A stretch of 64,000 nucleotides of DNA from Streptomyces griseoviridis. Its GTDB lineage: Bacteria; Actinomycetota; Actinomycetes; Streptomycetales; Streptomycetaceae. Each line of letters starts with the position of its first letter. The first letter of the stretch is position 1. The stretch spans positions 4,151,501-4,215,500 of the forward strand of contig NZ_CP029078.1 in NCBI RefSeq assembly GCF_005222485.1, in the 5' to 3' direction. The position numbers and the translations under genes were made by a program. Shown piece by piece: positions 19,242-27,432 of this stretch. Under the pieces are notes generated by a model. The model did no database searches, had not been told where the DNA came from, and saw only the letters and a list, made by a program, of their open reading frames with translations.

Positions 19242-20186
19242 GTGCTGAACGAAGTCGAGCGCTGGCTGACCACCCGCTCCTGGTCCGTGACCGATCGCCC
19301 GCTGCACCGCGTCCTGGCCGCCAAGCGCGCCACAGGGCAGACGGTCAGCGTGGTGCTGCCCGCGCTCAACGAGGAGGAGACCGTCGGCGACATCGTCGCC
19401 GTCATACGGCACGACCTGATGCGGCAGGTCCCGCTGGTCGACGAGATCGTTGTCGTCGACTCCGGGTCGACCGACCGCACCTCCGAGGTGGCCGCCGCCG
19501 CGGGCGCCCGGGTCGTGCACCGCGACGAGATCCTGCCCCGGCTGCCCGCCGTGCCCGGCAAGGGCGAGGTGCTGTGGCGCTCCCTGCTGGTCACCAGCGG
19601 GGACATCGTGTGCTTCGTCGACGCCGACCTCAAGGAGTTCTCGTCCGACTTCGTGCTCGGCATCGTGGGGCCGCTGCTCACCGAACCCGGGGTCGATCTG
19701 GTCAAGGCGATGTACGACCGTCCGCTGCGCGGCGCCGCCGGGCAGGGCGGCCGGGTCACCGAGCTGATGGCCCGCCCGCTGCTGAACATGCACTGGCCGC
19801 AGTTGGCCGGTTTCGTACAGCCGCTCGGCGGTGAGTACGCGGCCAGGCGCTCGCTGCTCGAACAGCTGCCGTTCCCGGTCGGGTACGGCGTGGAGCTGGG
19901 GATGCTGGTCGACGCGCTGCACCTGGTGGGCCTCGACGCCCTCGCCCAGGTCGACGTCGGGGTGCGCGTCCACCGCCACCAGGACGGCCAGGCGCTGGGC
20001 CGGATGGCCGCCGCGATCTACCGGACCGCGCAGCTGCGGCTGGCCCGCGGCCATCTGATCCGGCCCGCGCTCACCCAGTTCGAACGCGGCGAGGACGGAT
20101 TCGAGCCGCGCACCTACTCGGTGGACACGGAGGAGCGGCCGCCGATGACGGAGATCGCCGAGTACGCGGCCCGCAAGGTGGCCTGA
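19242..20186 (+). CDS. gpgS: glucosyl-3-phosphoglycerate synthase
   Basis: This GT81-type glycosyltransferase moves glucose from an NDP-glucose to 3-phosphoglycerate, the first step to glucosylglycerate and, in mycobacteria, methylglucose lipopolysaccharides. The 314 residues include VVLPALNEEETVGDIV, VDSGSTDRTSEVA, the metal-binding DADLKEF, and NMHWPQLAGFVQPLGGEYAARR. The GTG at 19242 follows AAGGAG by 9 nt; GTG 19218 is also in frame but lacks a ribosome-binding site. Its neighbours otsA and otsB also make compatible solutes or sugar phosphates. Confidence 0.92.
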   Translation: MLNEVERWLTTRSWSVTDRPLHRVLAAKRATGQTVSVVLPALNEEETVGDIVAVIRHDLMRQVPLVDEIVVVDSGSTDRTSEVAAAAGARVVHRDEILPRLPAVPGKGEVLWRSLLVTSGDIVCFVDADLKEFSSDFVLGIVGPLLTEPGVDLVKAMYDRPLRGAAGQGGRVTELMARPLLNMHWPQLAGFVQPLGGEYAARRSLLEQLPFPVGYGVELGMLVDALHLVGLDALAQVDVGVRVHRHQDGQALGRMAAAIYRTAQLRLARGHLIRPALTQFERGEDGFEPRTYSVDTEERPPMTEIAEYAARKVA

Positions 20187-20282
20187 GCGCCGCCCGCGTT
20201 ACCCGGATCACCGTTCGTATACGTCCTCACCTGGCCGCGTCCGTACGTTTGAGCGTTTCCGGGCGTGGCTAGGTTGAGGCGT

Positions 20283-21683
20283 ATGGCTCCCTCCCCCGAC
20301 GCCGCAGCCCAGGTGCTGGTCGCGTCCAACCGCGGTCCGGTCTCGTACGACGTTCAGGACGACGGGACGCTCGCCTCCCGGCGCGGCGGCGGCGGACTCG
20401 TCTCAGGGCTCTCGGCCATCGGGCCGGACGCGGACGCGCTCTGGGTCTGCGCGGCGCTCTCCGACGGCGACCGCGAGGCGGTGCGGCGCGGGGTCGGCGA
20501 GGACGGCGTGCGGATGCTGGACATCCCGGCGGACGTGTACGCCGACGCCTACAACGGCGTCGCGAACTCGGTGCTCTGGTTCGTCCACCACATGCTGTAC
20601 CAGACGCCCGTCGAGCCGGTCTTCGACGCGGAGTTCCGCCGCCAGTGGGCGTCGTACGAGAGCTACAACCGGGCCTTCGCCGAGGCGCTCGCCGAGTCGG
20701 CGGCCGAGGGCGCCGCGGTGCTGGTGCAGGACTACCACCTGAGCCTGGTGCCCGGCATGCTCCGCGCGCTCCGCCCCGATCTGCGGATCGGGCACTTCTC
20801 GCACACCCCGTGGGCGCCGCCCGAGTACTTCAGGATGCTGCCCGACGACATCGCCGAGCAGCTGCTGCGCGGGATGCTCGGCGCCGACCGGCTCGGCTTC
20901 CTCACCGAGCGGTGGGCCGCCGCCTTCCGGGCCTGCTGCGCGGACCGGGTCGGCGGCCTCGGCACCACCGAGACCGGGGTGCACGGGCTGGGCGCCGACG
21001 CGGACTTCCTGCGCCGCCGCGCGCACGAGGCGGACGTCGAGGAGCGGATCGTCGCGCTGCGCGAGGAGGTCGGCGCGGGCCGCCGGACGATCGTGCGGGT
21101 GGACAGGACCGAGCTGTCGAAGAACATCGTGCGCGGCCTGCTCTCCTACCGGCAGCTCCTCGACGAGCGGCCCGAGTGGCGGGAGCGGGTCGTGCACGTG
21201 GCGTTCGCCTATCCGTCGCGGCAGGACCTCGCGGTGTACCGGGAGTACACGGCGGAGGTGCAGCGGCTGGCCGAGGAGATCAACTCCGGGTACGGGACGG
21301 CGTCCTGGACCCCGGTCGTGCTCCATGTGAAGGACGACTTCGCGCGCTCGCTGGCCGCGTACCGGATCGCCGACGTGGCGCTCGTCAACCCGATCCGCGA
21401 CGGCATGAACCTGGTCGCCAAGGAGGTGCCCGTGGTCTCCGACGAGGGGTGCGCGCTGGTGCTCTCCCGGGAGGCGGGGGCGTTCGAGGAGCTGGGCGAG
21501 GACGCGCTCGTGGTGAACCCCTACGACGTGACGGCGACCGCCCGCGCCCTGCACGAGGCGCTGACGATGCCCAAGGCGGAGCGCGCGGAGCGCGCCAAGC
21601 GCCTGTCGGCCGCGGCGACGGCGCTGCCTCCCTCGCAGTGGTTCCTCGACCAGCTGAACGCGCTGCGGGGCCCGCTGGGCTGA
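20283..21683 (+). CDS. otsA: trehalose-6-phosphate synthase
   Basis: The GT20 enzyme forms trehalose 6-phosphate from an NDP-glucose and glucose 6-phosphate. It is 466 residues from ATG 20283, which follows GAGG. Features are LVASNRGPVSY, RRGGGGLVSGL, VQDYHLSLVPGMLR, the acceptor-site HFSHTPWAPPEYF, RVDRTELSKNIVRGL and NPIRDGMNLVAKE. otsB is convergent 25 bp downstream. Pseudo-glycosyltransferases share the fold, but the otsB linkage supports OtsA. Confidence 0.93.
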   Translation: MAPSPDAAAQVLVASNRGPVSYDVQDDGTLASRRGGGGLVSGLSAIGPDADALWVCAALSDGDREAVRRGVGEDGVRMLDIPADVYADAYNGVANSVLWFVHHMLYQTPVEPVFDAEFRRQWASYESYNRAFAEALAESAAEGAAVLVQDYHLSLVPGMLRALRPDLRIGHFSHTPWAPPEYFRMLPDDIAEQLLRGMLGADRLGFLTERWAAAFRACCADRVGGLGTTETGVHGLGADADFLRRRAHEADVEERIVALREEVGAGRRTIVRVDRTELSKNIVRGLLSYRQLLDERPEWRERVVHVAFAYPSRQDLAVYREYTAEVQRLAEEINSGYGTASWTPVVLHVKDDFARSLAAYRIADVALVNPIRDGMNLVAKEVPVVSDEGCALVLSREAGAFEELGEDALVVNPYDVTATARALHEALTMPKAERAERAKRLSAAATALPPSQWFLDQLNALRGPLG

Positions 21684-21708
21684 TCGGGGGGCGGGCCCCG
21701 GCGGGCGG

Positions 21709-22581
21709 TCAGGCCAGGTGGTGGGCGAGGGTGCGCAGCAGGGTGACCAGGCCGTGCGGTCCCTCGACCACCAGGTCGGAGCGGTCGCGCAGCTCGGTCA
21801 CCTCGTCGCTGCCGCTGCACACCAGCAGGCCGGGGGTGCCGTCGGAGCGGAGTTTGTCGACGGCCGCGAAGGCGGGGAGGTCGCCGAGGTCGTCGCCGCC
21901 GTAGAGGACGGACGTCGCGGAGAGCCGGTGGACGTGGTCCAGGAGGGCGACGCCCTTGTCCATGCCGGGCGGGCGCAGCTCCAGGACCATCCGGCCGGGT
22001 TCGACCACGAGGCCGTGCCGGGCGGCGAGGTCGGTGAGGGGGGCGCGCAGCGCCTCGAAGGCGGCCTGCGGGTCGCCCGCCCTGCGGGTGTGGACGGCGA
22101 CGGCCCGGCCCTTCTCCTCGATCCAGGTGCCGCGCCAGGCGCCGATGCTGTCGAGGAAGCCGGGCAGTTCGGCGCGGACGGAGGCCACCCCGGGGTGCGG
22201 GGCGGGGGCGGTGACCTCGCCGGTCGCGGCGTCCCAGCGTTCGGCGCCGTAGTGGCCGAGGACGATGAGGTGTTCGAGTCCCGGCACCCCGGCGAAGCCG
22301 CCGTGCCGGACGGCGACGGCGGCCGGGCGGCCGGTGACGACGGCGACGGAGGCCACCTTGGGGGCGAGGGCGGCGAGCGCGGCCACCGCGTCCGGGTGGG
22401 CGCGGGCCTGTTCGGGGTCGGGCACGATCGGGGCGAGCGTGCCGTCGAAGTCGAGGGCGATCACCGCGCCGGCGGGGCGGGCGAGGATGGCGTCGAGTCC
22501 CTCGCGTCCGGCCGCGGTGGCCGGCGTCGGCAGAGGGGCCGGGGTTGGCATGGAGTGCGTCGAGTCCGTGTGGCTGCCCAT
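21709..22581 (-). CDS. otsB: trehalose-6-phosphate phosphatase
   Basis: The 290-residue HAD-family phosphatase has motif I DFDGTLAPIVPDP near residue 45, motif II VVTGRPA, LGHYGAERW, and the C-terminal LYGGDDLGDLPAF holding the metal-binding aspartates. It dephosphorylates trehalose 6-phosphate. The first about 30 residues are Pro/Ala/Thr-rich and may start later (MPTPAPLP). It is convergent with otsA, so the two are not one operon despite acting in sequence. Confidence 0.93.
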   Translation of the reverse strand: MGSHTDSTHSMPTPAPLPTPATAAGREGLDAILARPAGAVIALDFDGTLAPIVPDPEQARAHPDAVAALAALAPKVASVAVVTGRPAAVAVRHGGFAGVPGLEHLIVLGHYGAERWDAATGEVTAPAPHPGVASVRAELPGFLDSIGAWRGTWIEEKGRAVAVHTRRAGDPQAAFEALRAPLTDLAARHGLVVEPGRMVLELRPPGMDKGVALLDHVHRLSATSVLYGGDDLGDLPAFAAVDKLRSDGTPGLLVCSGSDEVTELRDRSDLVVEGPHGLVTLLRTLAHHLA

Positions 22582-22643
22582 GGGGCGACCCTAGCCGGGT
22601 GGCGCGGGGCGCAGCCATGGCTCAGGGGCGCGCGGCCGGATCG

Positions 22644-22880
22644 TCAGCGCTCCGACCGGCGTCTGTCGCGCACCCGCCGGAGCCGGTTCACGGTGACCGG
22701 GTCATGGGCCAGGGCCCGCCGGTCGTCGAGGAGGGCGTTGAGGAGCTGGTAGTAGCGGACGGGGGCGAGGCCCAGCTCCTCGCGGATGGCGCGTTCCTTG
22801 GCGCCGGGGCCCGTGAAGCCCCGGCGTTCGAGCGCGAGAACGGCCCGTTCCGTGCGGCCGAGTCCGGATGCGTCGTCCAT
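22644..22880 (-). CDS. DUF3263 domain protein
   Basis: The 78-residue protein LGRTERAVLALERRGFTGPGAKERAIREELGL...RYYQLLNALLDDRRALAHDPVTVNRLRRVRDRRR matches the small actinobacterial DUF3263 family, which looks like a helix-turn-helix protein (AKERAIREELGLAPVRYYQLLNALL). DNA binding is inference. The ATG at 22880 is preferred to the in-frame upstream start. It lies between otsB and the solute-binding protein gene, all on the minus strand. Confidence 0.8.
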   Translation of the reverse strand: MDDASGLGRTERAVLALERRGFTGPGAKERAIREELGLAPVRYYQLLNALLDDRRALAHDPVTVNRLRRVRDRRRSER

Positions 22881-22913
22881 ACCCGGCACGGTAGCGCCCG
22901 CCACTGACAGGCT

Positions 22914-24188
22914 CTAGCTGCGGCTGTCCGCCTTGGTCGCCGTCGATTCGAGGCCGCCGAGGACCCTGGCCGGGTCGCTGCCGGGGGCGACGGCCTCGCC
23001 TATGTGCTTCTTGACGGCCGCCGCGACCTCGGCCCACGAGGTGCGGCCGACCGGGTAGGTCTCGGACTGGGGCAGGGCGTCGAGGAACGGCTTGAGGCCG
23101 GCGTCCCGCTCGCCGACGCTCATCGCCTCGGAGGCGGAGTTGGTGACGGGCAGCAGGTCGTACTCGCGGGAGAAGTCGAGGACGTTCTCCTCGCTGTAGA
23201 CGAAGTCGAGGAACTCGCCGACCTGCCGGGCGTGGCCGTTCTGCTTGAAGGCGGTCATCCAGTCGGCGACGCCCATGGAGTACTTGCTCGGGCCGTTGTG
23301 TCCCGGCATCCGGACCATGCCGTAGTCGACGCCCCCCTTCTTCGCCATCTTCATCAGCGAGGGGTGGCCGTTGAGCATGCCGACGTCGCCGTCGGCGAAG
23401 GCGCTGAACGCGGCGGCGCGGTTGAGCTTGCCGGGGGCGACGGGGCCGGTGAGGCCCTTGTCGACGAGTTCGTCCTTGAGCCAGGTGAAGGTGGCGACGT
23501 TCTCGGTGGAGTCGAGGCCGTAGGTGCCGAAGGAGTCGGTGTAGCCGCCGCCTCCGCTCAGCAGCCACTGCATGGTCTCGGCCTGGGCCTCCTCGGGGCC
23601 GAGCGGCAGGGCGTAGGGGTAGGAGACGCCCTCGGCCTTGAGGGCGGCGGCGTCGGCTGCCAGGTCCTTCCAGGTCTGCGGCGGGGTGAGGCCGGCCTTC
23701 GAGAAGAGGCCCTTGTTGTAGAAGAGGAGGCGGGTGGAGGCGGCGAACGGCATCCCGTACTGGACGTCCTTGACCCGGCCCGCGGTGGCGAGCTGGGAGG
23801 CGAAGTCGGCCTGGGTGGAGATGGAGAGGAGGTCGTCGGCCTGGTAGAGGAGGTTCTTGGCGGCGTAGTCGGCGTAGGAGCCGATCTGGGCCATGTCGGG
23901 GGCCTGTCCGGCGTCGACGAGTTCCTTGACCTTGCGGTCGACGTCGTTCCAGGAGTAGACGGTGACGTCGACCTTCACGCCCGAGTGGTTGCTCTCGTAG
24001 CTGTCGGCCACCCGGCTCCAGTACTTCTGGGAGCTGTTGGCGGCGGAGTCGCCGTACTCGGCCGCCACCAGCTTCAGGGTGACGTCCTCGGAGCCGCCGG
24101 TGAGGCCGCAGCCGCCGAGCACCGCCGTCAATCCGAGGGCGGAGCCCGCCGCGATCGTTCCTGTCCTGCGTCGCTGCCGCCGCTGCAC
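22914..24188 (-). CDS. ABC-type sugar-binding lipoprotein
   Basis: The protein is about 424 residues from GTG 24188. It has a basic start (QRRQRRRTG), a hydrophobic stretch and a lipobox LGGC, so it is membrane-anchored outside the cell. The rest is a family 1 extracellular solute-binding protein (QAPDMAQIGSYADYAAK; LLFYNKGLFSKAGLTPPQTWKDL; WMTAFKQNG). No permease genes adjoin it, so it works with transporters encoded elsewhere. Two dre-like DasR sites between it and the divergent nagK suggest an amino-sugar ligand. TTG 24236 and GTG 24215 are alternative starts without a ribosome-binding site. Confidence 0.87.
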   Translation of the reverse strand: MQRRQRRRTGTIAAGSALGLTAVLGGCGLTGGSEDVTLKLVAAEYGDSAANSSQKYWSRVADSYESNHSGVKVDVTVYSWNDVDRKVKELVDAGQAPDMAQIGSYADYAAKNLLYQADDLLSISTQADFASQLATAGRVKDVQYGMPFAASTRLLFYNKGLFSKAGLTPPQTWKDLAADAAALKAEGVSYPYALPLGPEEAQAETMQWLLSGGGGYTDSFGTYGLDSTENVATFTWLKDELVDKGLTGPVAPGKLNRAAAFSAFADGDVGMLNGHPSLMKMAKKGGVDYGMVRMPGHNGPSKYSMGVADWMTAFKQNGHARQVGEFLDFVYSEENVLDFSREYDLLPVTNSASEAMSVGERDAGLKPFLDALPQSETYPVGRTSWAEVAAAVKKHIGEAVAPGSDPARVLGGLESTATKADSRS

Positions 24189-24233
24189 CGCTGTTGCCCC
24201 ACCCTGCTGTCGCACTGTTCGATAAATGAACCA

Positions 24234-24249
24234 CAAGGTCTACACCACG
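24234..24249. promoter_or_regulatory. weaker dre-like (DasR) site
   Basis: CAAGGTCTACACCACG contains GGTCTAcACCAC, matching 11 of 16 positions of the DasR responsive element ACTGGTCTAGACCACT. It lies near the start of the solute-binding protein gene. Confidence 0.55.
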
Positions 24250-24251
24250 TG

Positions 24252-24267
24252 AGTGGACTAGACCTCT
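24252..24267. promoter_or_regulatory. dre (DasR) operator of the nag locus
   Basis: AGTGGACTAGACCTCT matches 14 of 16 positions of the DasR consensus A(C/G)TGGTCTAGACCA(C/G)T. It stands 29 nt before the nagK start in the divergent promoter region, where GlcN-6-P-responsive DasR is known to act in Streptomyces. Confidence 0.82.
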
Positions 24268-24295
24268 TGTGGGTAGGAGGGTCACACTGTCCTGC

Positions 24296-25240
24296 GTGAG
24301 ACATGTCATCGCCCTCGATGTGGGCGGCACCGGGATGAAGGCCGCCCTGGTCGGGGCGGACGGCGAGCTGCTGCACCGGGCCCGCCGGGCGACCGGCCGC
24401 GAGCGCGGCCCCGACGCGGTCGTCGAGTCCATCCTCGGCTTCGCCGCCGACCTCGCCGCGCACGGCGCCGAGCACTTCGGCGAACCCGCCTCGGCCGCCG
24501 GCGTCGCCGTCCCCGGCATCGTCGACGACCGGCTCGGCATCGCCGCCTACTCCGCCAACCTGGGCTGGCGGGACGTACCCCTGCGCGACCTGCTCAGCGC
24601 CCGGCTGGCCGGCGTCCCGGTCGCCCTCGGCCACGACGTGCGCACCGGCGGCCTCGCCGAGGGCCGGATCGGCGCGGGCCTCGGCGCCGACCGCTTCCTG
24701 TTCGTGGCGCTCGGCACCGGCATCGCGGGCGCCATCGGCGTGGCGGGCCGGGTGGAGGCGGGCGCGCACGGGTTCGCGGGCGAGATCGGCCACATCGTCG
24801 TCCGGCCCGGCGGCGCCCCCTGCCCCTGCGGCCAGCACGGCTGCCTGGAGCGGTACGCGTCCGCCGCCGCCGTCAGCGACGCCTGGGCCGCGGCCACCGG
24901 GAACCCGGAAGCGGACGCGGCGGAGTGCGCGCGCGCCGTCGTGTCCGGTGACCCGAACGCCGTACGGGTCTGGCGGGACGCCGTCGACGCGCTCGCCGAC
25001 GGGCTCGTCACCGCGCTCACCCTCCTCGACCCGCGCACCCTGATCATCGGCGGCGGGCTCGCGGAGGCGGGCGAGACCCTGTTCGCGCCGCTGCGGGAGG
25101 CCGTCGAGGCGCGGGTCACCTTCCAGAAACTCCCGTCGATCGTCCCCGCCGCCCTCGGGGACACCGCCGGATGCCTCGGTGCCGGGCTCCTCGCCTGGGA
25201 TCTCCTCGAAACCCCTGACCGTACGGAGGTAACCAGCTGA
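24296..25240 (+). CDS. nagK: N-acetylglucosamine kinase (ROK family)
   Basis: The 314-residue ROK kinase phosphorylates intracellular GlcNAc to GlcNAc-6-P. It shows the ATP-site LDVGGTGMKAALVG, the catalytic-loop GHDVRTGGLAEG, the ROK signature from about residue 135 (ALGTGIAGAIGVAG through GEIGHIVV) and the zinc-binding GGAPCPCGQHGCLERYAS. The start is taken as GTG 24296; GGAGG lies about 15 nt upstream, longer than usual. The stop overlaps nagA by one base (TGATG), so the two are translationally coupled. dre sites upstream indicate DasR control. Confidence 0.92.
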   Translation: MRHVIALDVGGTGMKAALVGADGELLHRARRATGRERGPDAVVESILGFAADLAAHGAEHFGEPASAAGVAVPGIVDDRLGIAAYSANLGWRDVPLRDLLSARLAGVPVALGHDVRTGGLAEGRIGAGLGADRFLFVALGTGIAGAIGVAGRVEAGAHGFAGEIGHIVVRPGGAPCPCGQHGCLERYASAAAVSDAWAAATGNPEADAAECARAVVSGDPNAVRVWRDAVDALADGLVTALTLLDPRTLIIGGGLAEAGETLFAPLREAVEARVTFQKLPSIVPAALGDTAGCLGAGLLAWDLLETPDRTEVTS

Positions 25241-26382
25241 TGGCCCCCACCCAAGTCCTCGCCGGTGCGCAGGTGGTCCTGCCCACCGGGACCGTGACCG
25301 ACGGCCGCGTCATCGTCGAGGGCACCCGGATCGCCGGGAGCGCTCCCGGCGACGCGGCCACCGTCGACCTGAGCGGCCACTGGCTGGTGCCCGGCTTCGT
25401 CGACCTGCACAACCACGGCGGCGGCGGCGCCGCCTTCTCCGGCGGCGCCGAAGCCGCCCTGACCGCCGTCGCCACCCACCGCGCGCACGGCACGACGACG
25501 CTGGTCGCCTCCACCGTCACCGACGACATGGACGTCCTGGTGCGGCAGGCCGGGCTGCTGAGCGAGCTGGCCGAGCAGGGCGACATCGCCGGCATCCACT
25601 TCGAGGGCCCGTTCATCTCGCCGTGCCGCAAGGGCGCGCACTCCGAGGCGCTGCTGCGCGACCCGGACCCGGCCGAGGTCCGCAAGCTGGTCGACGCGGC
25701 GCGCGGACAGGCCCGCATGGTCACCCTGGCCACCGAACTGCCGGGCGGCGTCGACGCGGTGCGCCTCCTCGCCGACCAGGGCGTGATCGCGGCGATCGGG
25801 CACACCGACGCCACCTACGAGCAGACCGTCGAGGCCATCGACGCGGGCGCGACCGTCGCCACCCACCTCTTCAACGCGATGCCGCCGATCGGCCACCGCG
25901 CCCCGGGCCCGATCACCGCCCTCCTGGAGGACGAGCGGATCACCGTCGAGCTGATCAACGACGGCACCCATCTGCACCCCGCCTCCCTCCAGTTGGCGTT
26001 CCACCACGCGGGCGCCGACCGGGTCGCGTTCATCACCGACGCCATGGACGCGGCGGGCAGCGACGACGGCCGCTACCAGCTCGGCCCGCTGGAGGTCGAG
26101 GTCAGCGAGGGCGTGGCCCGGCTGGTCGACGGCGGTTCCATCGCGGGCTCGACTCTCACCCTGGACCGCGCGTTCAAGCGCGCGGTGACGGTGGACCGGC
26201 TGCCGGTCGGGGACGTGGTGGCCGCGCTGTCCGCCAACCCGGCCCGGCTGCTCGGGCTGTACGACACGGTGGGCTCCCTCGATCCGGGCAAGTACGCGGA
26301 CCTGGTGCTCCTCGACGCCGACTTCGACCTCAAGGGCGTGATGCGCAGGGGCAGTTGGGTGGTCGACCCCGGGCTCGGCTGA
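25240..26382 (+). CDS. nagA: N-acetylglucosamine-6-phosphate deacetylase
   Basis: The 380-residue amidohydrolase yields GlcN-6-P and acetate. Metal and catalytic residues lie in PGFVDLHNHGGGG, HFEGPFISPCRKGAH, GHTDATYEQ, THLFNAMPPIGHR and the catalytic-Asp strand FITDAMDAAG. Its substrate comes from nagK, from PTS uptake of GlcNAc, and from MurQ at 5.8 kb. Its product GlcN-6-P is the inducer of DasR. The start is fixed by the 1-bp overlap with nagK and AGGTAACC upstream. Confidence 0.96.
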   Translation: MAPTQVLAGAQVVLPTGTVTDGRVIVEGTRIAGSAPGDAATVDLSGHWLVPGFVDLHNHGGGGAAFSGGAEAALTAVATHRAHGTTTLVASTVTDDMDVLVRQAGLLSELAEQGDIAGIHFEGPFISPCRKGAHSEALLRDPDPAEVRKLVDAARGQARMVTLATELPGGVDAVRLLADQGVIAAIGHTDATYEQTVEAIDAGATVATHLFNAMPPIGHRAPGPITALLEDERITVELINDGTHLHPASLQLAFHHAGADRVAFITDAMDAAGSDDGRYQLGPLEVEVSEGVARLVDGGSIAGSTLTLDRAFKRAVTVDRLPVGDVVAALSANPARLLGLYDTVGSLDPGKYADLVLLDADFDLKGVMRRGSWVVDPGLG

Positions 26383-26432
26383 CCCGCGCCCGGCCTGGCC
26401 GATACCCGCCACTGGGCCTGGCCACCGTCTCT

Positions 26433-26438
26433 TTGACA
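26433..26438 (+). promoter_or_regulatory. possible -35 box before the hexose kinase
   Basis: A perfect TTGACA occurs 41 nt before the kinase start, in the 96-bp gap after nagA. The -10 (AACAGT at 17-nt spacing) is poor. The kinase may have its own promoter as well as read-through. Confidence 0.35.
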
Positions 26439-26478
26439 TGATCAGGCCGTCGAAGAACAGTCCAGGAGGTCGACGAGA

Positions 26479-27432
26479 GTGCTTGTGACGGTCACGCTGA
26501 ACACCGCGCTCGACATCACCTACGGGGTGCCGCGCCTGCTCCCGCACGCCAGCCACCGGGTCACCGAGGTGTCCGAACGGCCCGGCGGCAAGGGGCTGAA
26601 CGTGGCCCGGGTGCTCGCCGCGCTCGGCCACCCGGTGACGGTGACCGGCTTCGCGGGCGGCGCCACCGGGGCCGTCGTGCGGGACCGGCTCGCCACCGTC
26701 GGGGGGCTGGTGGACGCGCTGGTGCAGGTCGCGGAACCCACCAGGCGCACGGTCGCCGTGGTCGACGCGACGACCGGTGACACCACGCAGCTCAACGAGG
26801 CGGGCCCGCAGATCAGGCCCGCCGAGTGGGCCGCGTTCCAGGGGCTCTACCAGGAGCTGCTGGCGTCGGCCTCGGCGGTGGCGCTCTGCGGGAGCCTGCC
26901 GCCGGGCGTCCCGGTCGGCGCGTACGCGGTGCTGGTGCGGGCGGCCAGGTCGGCGGGGGTGCCGGTGCTCCTCGACACCAGCGGGGAACCGCTGCGCCGC
27001 GGGGTGGCCGCGCGGCCCGACCTGATCAAGCCGAACGCCGACGAGCTGGCCGAGCTGACCGGCTCCCACGACCCGACCCGGGCCACCCGGGACGCGCGCG
27101 GGCGGGGCGCCCGCACGGTCGTCGCGTCGCTCGGCACCCGGGGGATGCTCGCGGTGACGCCCGAGGGCCGCTGGCGGGCCGTCCCGCCGGCCCGGGTCGA
27201 CGGCAATCCGACCGGCGCGGGCGACTCCGCGGTGGCGGGGCTGCTGTCGGGGCTGGTCGAGGGGCTCAGCTGGCCCGAGCGGCTGGTCAGGGCGGTCGCG
27301 CTGTCGACGGCGACGGTGCTGGCACCGGCGGCCGGTGAGTTCGACGCGGACGCCTACCGGGAGCTGCTGGGGCGGGTCGCGGTGACGCGGGAGAGCGGCG
27401 CGAGCGGCGCCGCCAGGACCGCTACTCCTTGA
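26479..27432 (+). CDS. 1-phosphofructokinase family hexose kinase (PfkB)
   Basis: The 317-residue PfkB-family sugar-phosphate kinase has the N-terminal TLNTALDITYGVP and ERPGGKGLNVARVLAALG, the substrate loop LCGSLPPG, and the C-terminal ATP/catalytic motif DGNPTGAGDSAVAGLLSG. The AGGAGG at 26464 gives a good ribosome-binding site. Members include 1-phosphofructokinase and tagatose-6-phosphate kinase. Position after nagKA suggests a role downstream of GlcN-6-P, but the substrate cannot be read from sequence. The 3' end overlaps the convergent CBM gene by 11 bp. Confidence 0.85.
   Translation: MLVTVTLNTALDITYGVPRLLPHASHRVTEVSERPGGKGLNVARVLAALGHPVTVTGFAGGATGAVVRDRLATVGGLVDALVQVAEPTRRTVAVVDATTGDTTQLNEAGPQIRPAEWAAFQGLYQELLASASAVALCGSLPPGVPVGAYAVLVRAARSAGVPVLLDTSGEPLRRGVAARPDLIKPNADELAELTGSHDPTRATRDARGRGARTVVASLGTRGMLAVTPEGRWRAVPPARVDGNPTGAGDSAVAGLLSGLVEGLSWPERLVRAVALSTATVLAPAAGEFDADAYRELLGRVAVTRESGASGAARTATP

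Noticed and set aside
24226..24250. TGAAC-N16-CGTG near the dre sites
   Set aside because: Spacing is one less than in the seven sites, and it overlaps a better explained DasR element.
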